From assembly GCA_026706665.1 (NCBI GenBank), contig JAPOYI010000031.1, positions 32,071-96,070 of the forward strand: a stretch of 64,000 bases of DNA. The letters run 5' to 3'. A program made the translations under genes and the position numbers. This DNA comes from Gammaproteobacteria bacterium. Lineage in GTDB: Bacteria > Pseudomonadota > Gammaproteobacteria > Pseudomonadales > Azotimanducaceae. The notes beneath the pieces are model-generated. The model had not been told where the DNA came from. It saw only the letters and a list, made by a program, of their open reading frames with translations, and did no database searches. Shown here piece by piece: positions 61,567 to 64,000 of this stretch; the first letter of the stretch is position 1, and each line of letters begins with the position of its first letter.

Positions 61567-61642
61567 GCCGGGATAGCTCAGCTGGTAGAGCACCGCATTC
61601 GTAATGCGGGAGTCCGGAGTTCGAGTCTCCGTCCCGGCACCA
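61567..61642 (+). tRNA. tRNA-Thr (anticodon CGT)
   Basis: GCCGGGATAGCTCAGCTGGTAGAGCACCGCATTCGTAATGCGGGAGTCCGGAGTTCGAGTCTCCGTCCCGGCACCA folds as a cloverleaf; encoded CCA. Confidence 0.95.
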
Positions 61643-61791
61643 AACTCCCATTTTCACTGAGAATCACAACGTTTCCAATTATCAAATAGATGACTGTTTT
61701 TTATCATAAAAATACACAATCCACGTCTTGACAAGTTCGTTGGATTGTCACAGACTCTCGCAATACTAGTGGGAAAAATAGTGGGATAAAC

Positions 61792-62952
61792 GTGGGCAAG
61801 CTGACTGCAGCGAGTGTCCGATCCGTCACAAAACCAGGTCGCTACGGTGACGGCGACACCTTGTTCCTGATGATCGCAAAGGGCGGGTCGAAGTCCTGGG
61901 TACAGCGAATCACGATCGACGGCCGCCGCCACGACATAGGTCTCGGGGGCTTTCCGCTCATCTCTCTCGCGCACGCGCGGGAGCGCGCCATGGCGAACCG
62001 GCTCGCCATCGCGGATGGCCGGAACCCGTTGACGGAGAAGAAACGGGCCCGTACTCCCACTTTCCGAAAGGCCGCCGAGGCGACATTCGAGGCGAACAGA
62101 CCGCGTTGGCGCGACGGGAAAACCGCGCGGAACTGGATGCAGGGTATGGAGAGGCGCGCGTTTCCCGTCATTGGCGACATGCGTGTCGACCAGATCCGGC
62201 GCCAAGACATCCTGAGCATACTGACGCCCGTCTGGACCGCCCACCCTGACGTGGCGCGCAAACTGCGACAGCGGGTTCGCGCGACGCTCCGCTGGTGCGA
62301 AGCACACGGCTACGTGGAGCAGAACGTGGCCGGTGAAGCCATTGATGGCGCCCTGCCGGCGATGCCTGCCGTCAAGGCGCACCATCGAGCGCTCCCCTAC
62401 CGGGATGTGGGCTCGGCACTTCGGGATATCCGCGGATGCAGTGTGTCGCCCAATGCAAAATTGTGCCTTGAGTTTCTCGTCCTCACTGCCACGCGCAGCG
62501 GAGAGGCTCGCGGCGCTCGTTGGAACGAATTGGATCTCGGCGCAAGAGTGTGGCGGATCTCGGCTGACCGGATGAAAACCAATACGGAACACGTCGTCCC
62601 CTTAAGCGAACCCGCAATGGATGTCTTGAGCCAAGCGCGTGAACTTGGCAGCGGAGACCTAGTGTTTCCCTCTCCGAGGAGACCGGGGAATGCGTTAAGC
62701 GACATGACACTAATGAAGGCGTTGCACACGGTCGGACTGGGGAAGAGGACTACCGTCCACGGCTTCCGGAGTTCCTTTCGAACATGGGCGAGCGAGTGCA
62801 CCGACGCCGATCACGCCGTTATGGAGATGAGCCTGTCACATTCCGTAGGAAGCGCCGTCGAGAGGGCTTACGCTAGAAGCGACCTCTTGGAGAAGCGCCG
62901 CTCGCTCATGTACCAATGGGGCGTTGCCTGCACGACTTTTCCCGAGGCGTAG
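61792..62952 (+). CDS. Tyrosine-type integrase (P4-like, DUF4102 N-terminus)
   Basis: GDGDTLFLMIAKGGSKSWVQRITIDGRRHDIGLGGFP; R..HGFRSSFRTW..LSHSVGSAVERAYARSD catalytic motifs; ~150 bp from the tRNA-Thr 3' end. Confidence 0.92.
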   Translation: MGKLTAASVRSVTKPGRYGDGDTLFLMIAKGGSKSWVQRITIDGRRHDIGLGGFPLISLAHARERAMANRLAIADGRNPLTEKKRARTPTFRKAAEATFEANRPRWRDGKTARNWMQGMERRAFPVIGDMRVDQIRRQDILSILTPVWTAHPDVARKLRQRVRATLRWCEAHGYVEQNVAGEAIDGALPAMPAVKAHHRALPYRDVGSALRDIRGCSVSPNAKLCLEFLVLTATRSGEARGARWNELDLGARVWRISADRMKTNTEHVVPLSEPAMDVLSQARELGSGDLVFPSPRRPGNALSDMTLMKALHTVGLGKRTTVHGFRSSFRTWASECTDADHAVMEMSLSHSVGSAVERAYARSDLLEKRRSLMYQWGVACTTFPEA

Positions 62953-62996
62953 CGGTGCAGGCTGCATTCAGGCGGCGAGTTGAGAGTGCCACATAG

Positions 62997-63203
62997 GTGG
63001 AGATAATCATCGGCTTGGATGAGACGGAGAGTGGCGGGCTAGACGCCCTTTCAGGCGCTTCGCGCCGCGGATGGGGACACGGCTGCGGGAGTCCATCTCT
63101 ACTGTCACTGTCGGCCGAGGGGGACACACACGCCTCGTCTGATATTGACATCGTCGATCTGAGGCGAAACCTCGCCAGACACCTAAGGAAGGAAGCGAAA
63201 TGA
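62997..63203 (+). CDS. Small hypothetical protein translationally coupled to the next gene
   Basis: GTG start; stop TGA overlaps the ATG at 63200 (ATGA); 68 aa. Confidence 0.45.
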   Translation: MEIIIGLDETESGGLDALSGASRRGWGHGCGSPSLLSLSAEGDTHASSDIDIVDLRRNLARHLRKEAK

Positions 63204-63933
63204 CGGAACTCGAACTGCGGCCCCGGGGCATTTACTGCATAGAGACCATTTGGAATGAAATGGGGCCTCGATACGTGGAGCCTTGGATATCCTGAACTCG
63301 GCATGCCATGCACCGTACCTCTATCGACAAGCAGCCACCACGGCCGAGTTCCATGTCTGCCTGGAGGAATGGATAGATCACAGTGAGTACCCCATTCTGT
63401 ATCTTTCCTTCCATGGATCCGAGCAAGGCAAGCTGTGGTTCCGAACTATCGACGGGGGTGCGGATCTTGTGAATCATGAGGTGATCTCGGACCGGCTGTT
63501 CGAGAGATGCGAGAACAGGGTCGTGCACTTCGGAGCTTGCGGGGTGCTCCAAGAGATGGACGTCAATCAGTTCCTTAAAGACACGGGCGCGAGTGCCGTG
63601 GGCGGGTACCGGGTAGATGTGGATTGGATGCAGTCCGCCGCGTTCGATCTGCTGCTGCTGGAGTGGTTTCAGTACTACGGAAGGAAGTCCTTGACGCCCA
63701 AGGTGGCAGGGAGGGCCAGAGGGCATCTGGTCGAGGAGCCGTACAGCCAATTTGGACAGTGCGCGTTCTTGCCGGCAGCCGGGCGCGGGTGTACTCTCCT
63801 TTCCCAGATCAATCAGCCAAAAACGGTCAAACCCCTGCCGGGTTGTCCGCTGAATAAGCCGATTCAGCGTTCGGACCTGCAACCCGGACGGGCGAATAGG
63901 CGGAAATCTCAAACCGCTATCGGCGTGATTTGA
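63200..63933 (+). pseudogene. Caspase/CHAT-like protein (probably DUF6642-type), interrupted by a frameshift near 63283
   Basis: RGIYCIETIWNEMGPRYVEP in frame 1, then LDILNSACHAPYLYRQAATTAEFHVCLEEWIDHSEYPILYLSFHGSEQGKLWF...RVVHFGACGVLQ...DWMQSAAFDLLLLEWFQYYG in another frame; putative His (SFHG) and Cys (FGAC) dyad. Confidence 0.6.
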
Positions 63934-64000
63934 CCACGGCTAGGGCTGCCGAGTCATGATAAGTAGTGACTGACAACAGACTACGCATCGTGCCGCAAGG

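Overview
GC-rich gammaproteobacterial-type chromosomal segment with many recognisable core clusters. In order: yhdP(partial)-tldD-pmbA; a damaged NodT/MacA-MacB efflux locus; the npr-ptsN-hpf-rpoN-lptBAC-kdsC-caxA cluster (minus strand); ibaG-hisD-zapE-rplM-rpsI-petABC-sspAB; dolP-yraN-lpoA / rsmI / RNase P RNA; a compressed dcw cluster (mraZ-rsmH-ftsL-ftsI-murE-mraY-murD-ftsW-murC-ftsQ-ftsA-ftsZ, without murF, murG, ddl or murB); dciA / M23 peptidase; a partly duplicated HlyD plus C39-peptidase ABC exporter; secA-argJ; yacG-pilD-pilC-pilB plus two pilin-like genes; and tRNA-Thr(CGT) followed by a tyrosine integrase and the start of an accessory island with a caspase/CHAT-like gene. The most striking signal is two families of short, GC-rich, hairpin-forming dispersed repeats (called R1 and R2 here). 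They sit at gene boundaries and also inside essential cell-wall genes: R1 lies in frame within murD, forms a 45-bp x ~5 tandem tail of murC and forms the 3' end of lptA; three R2 units make up the 3' end of ftsI. This resembles a protein-coding palindromic-element system of the Rickettsia RPE kind. All calls come from reading the sequence and the supplied translations; no database search was run.
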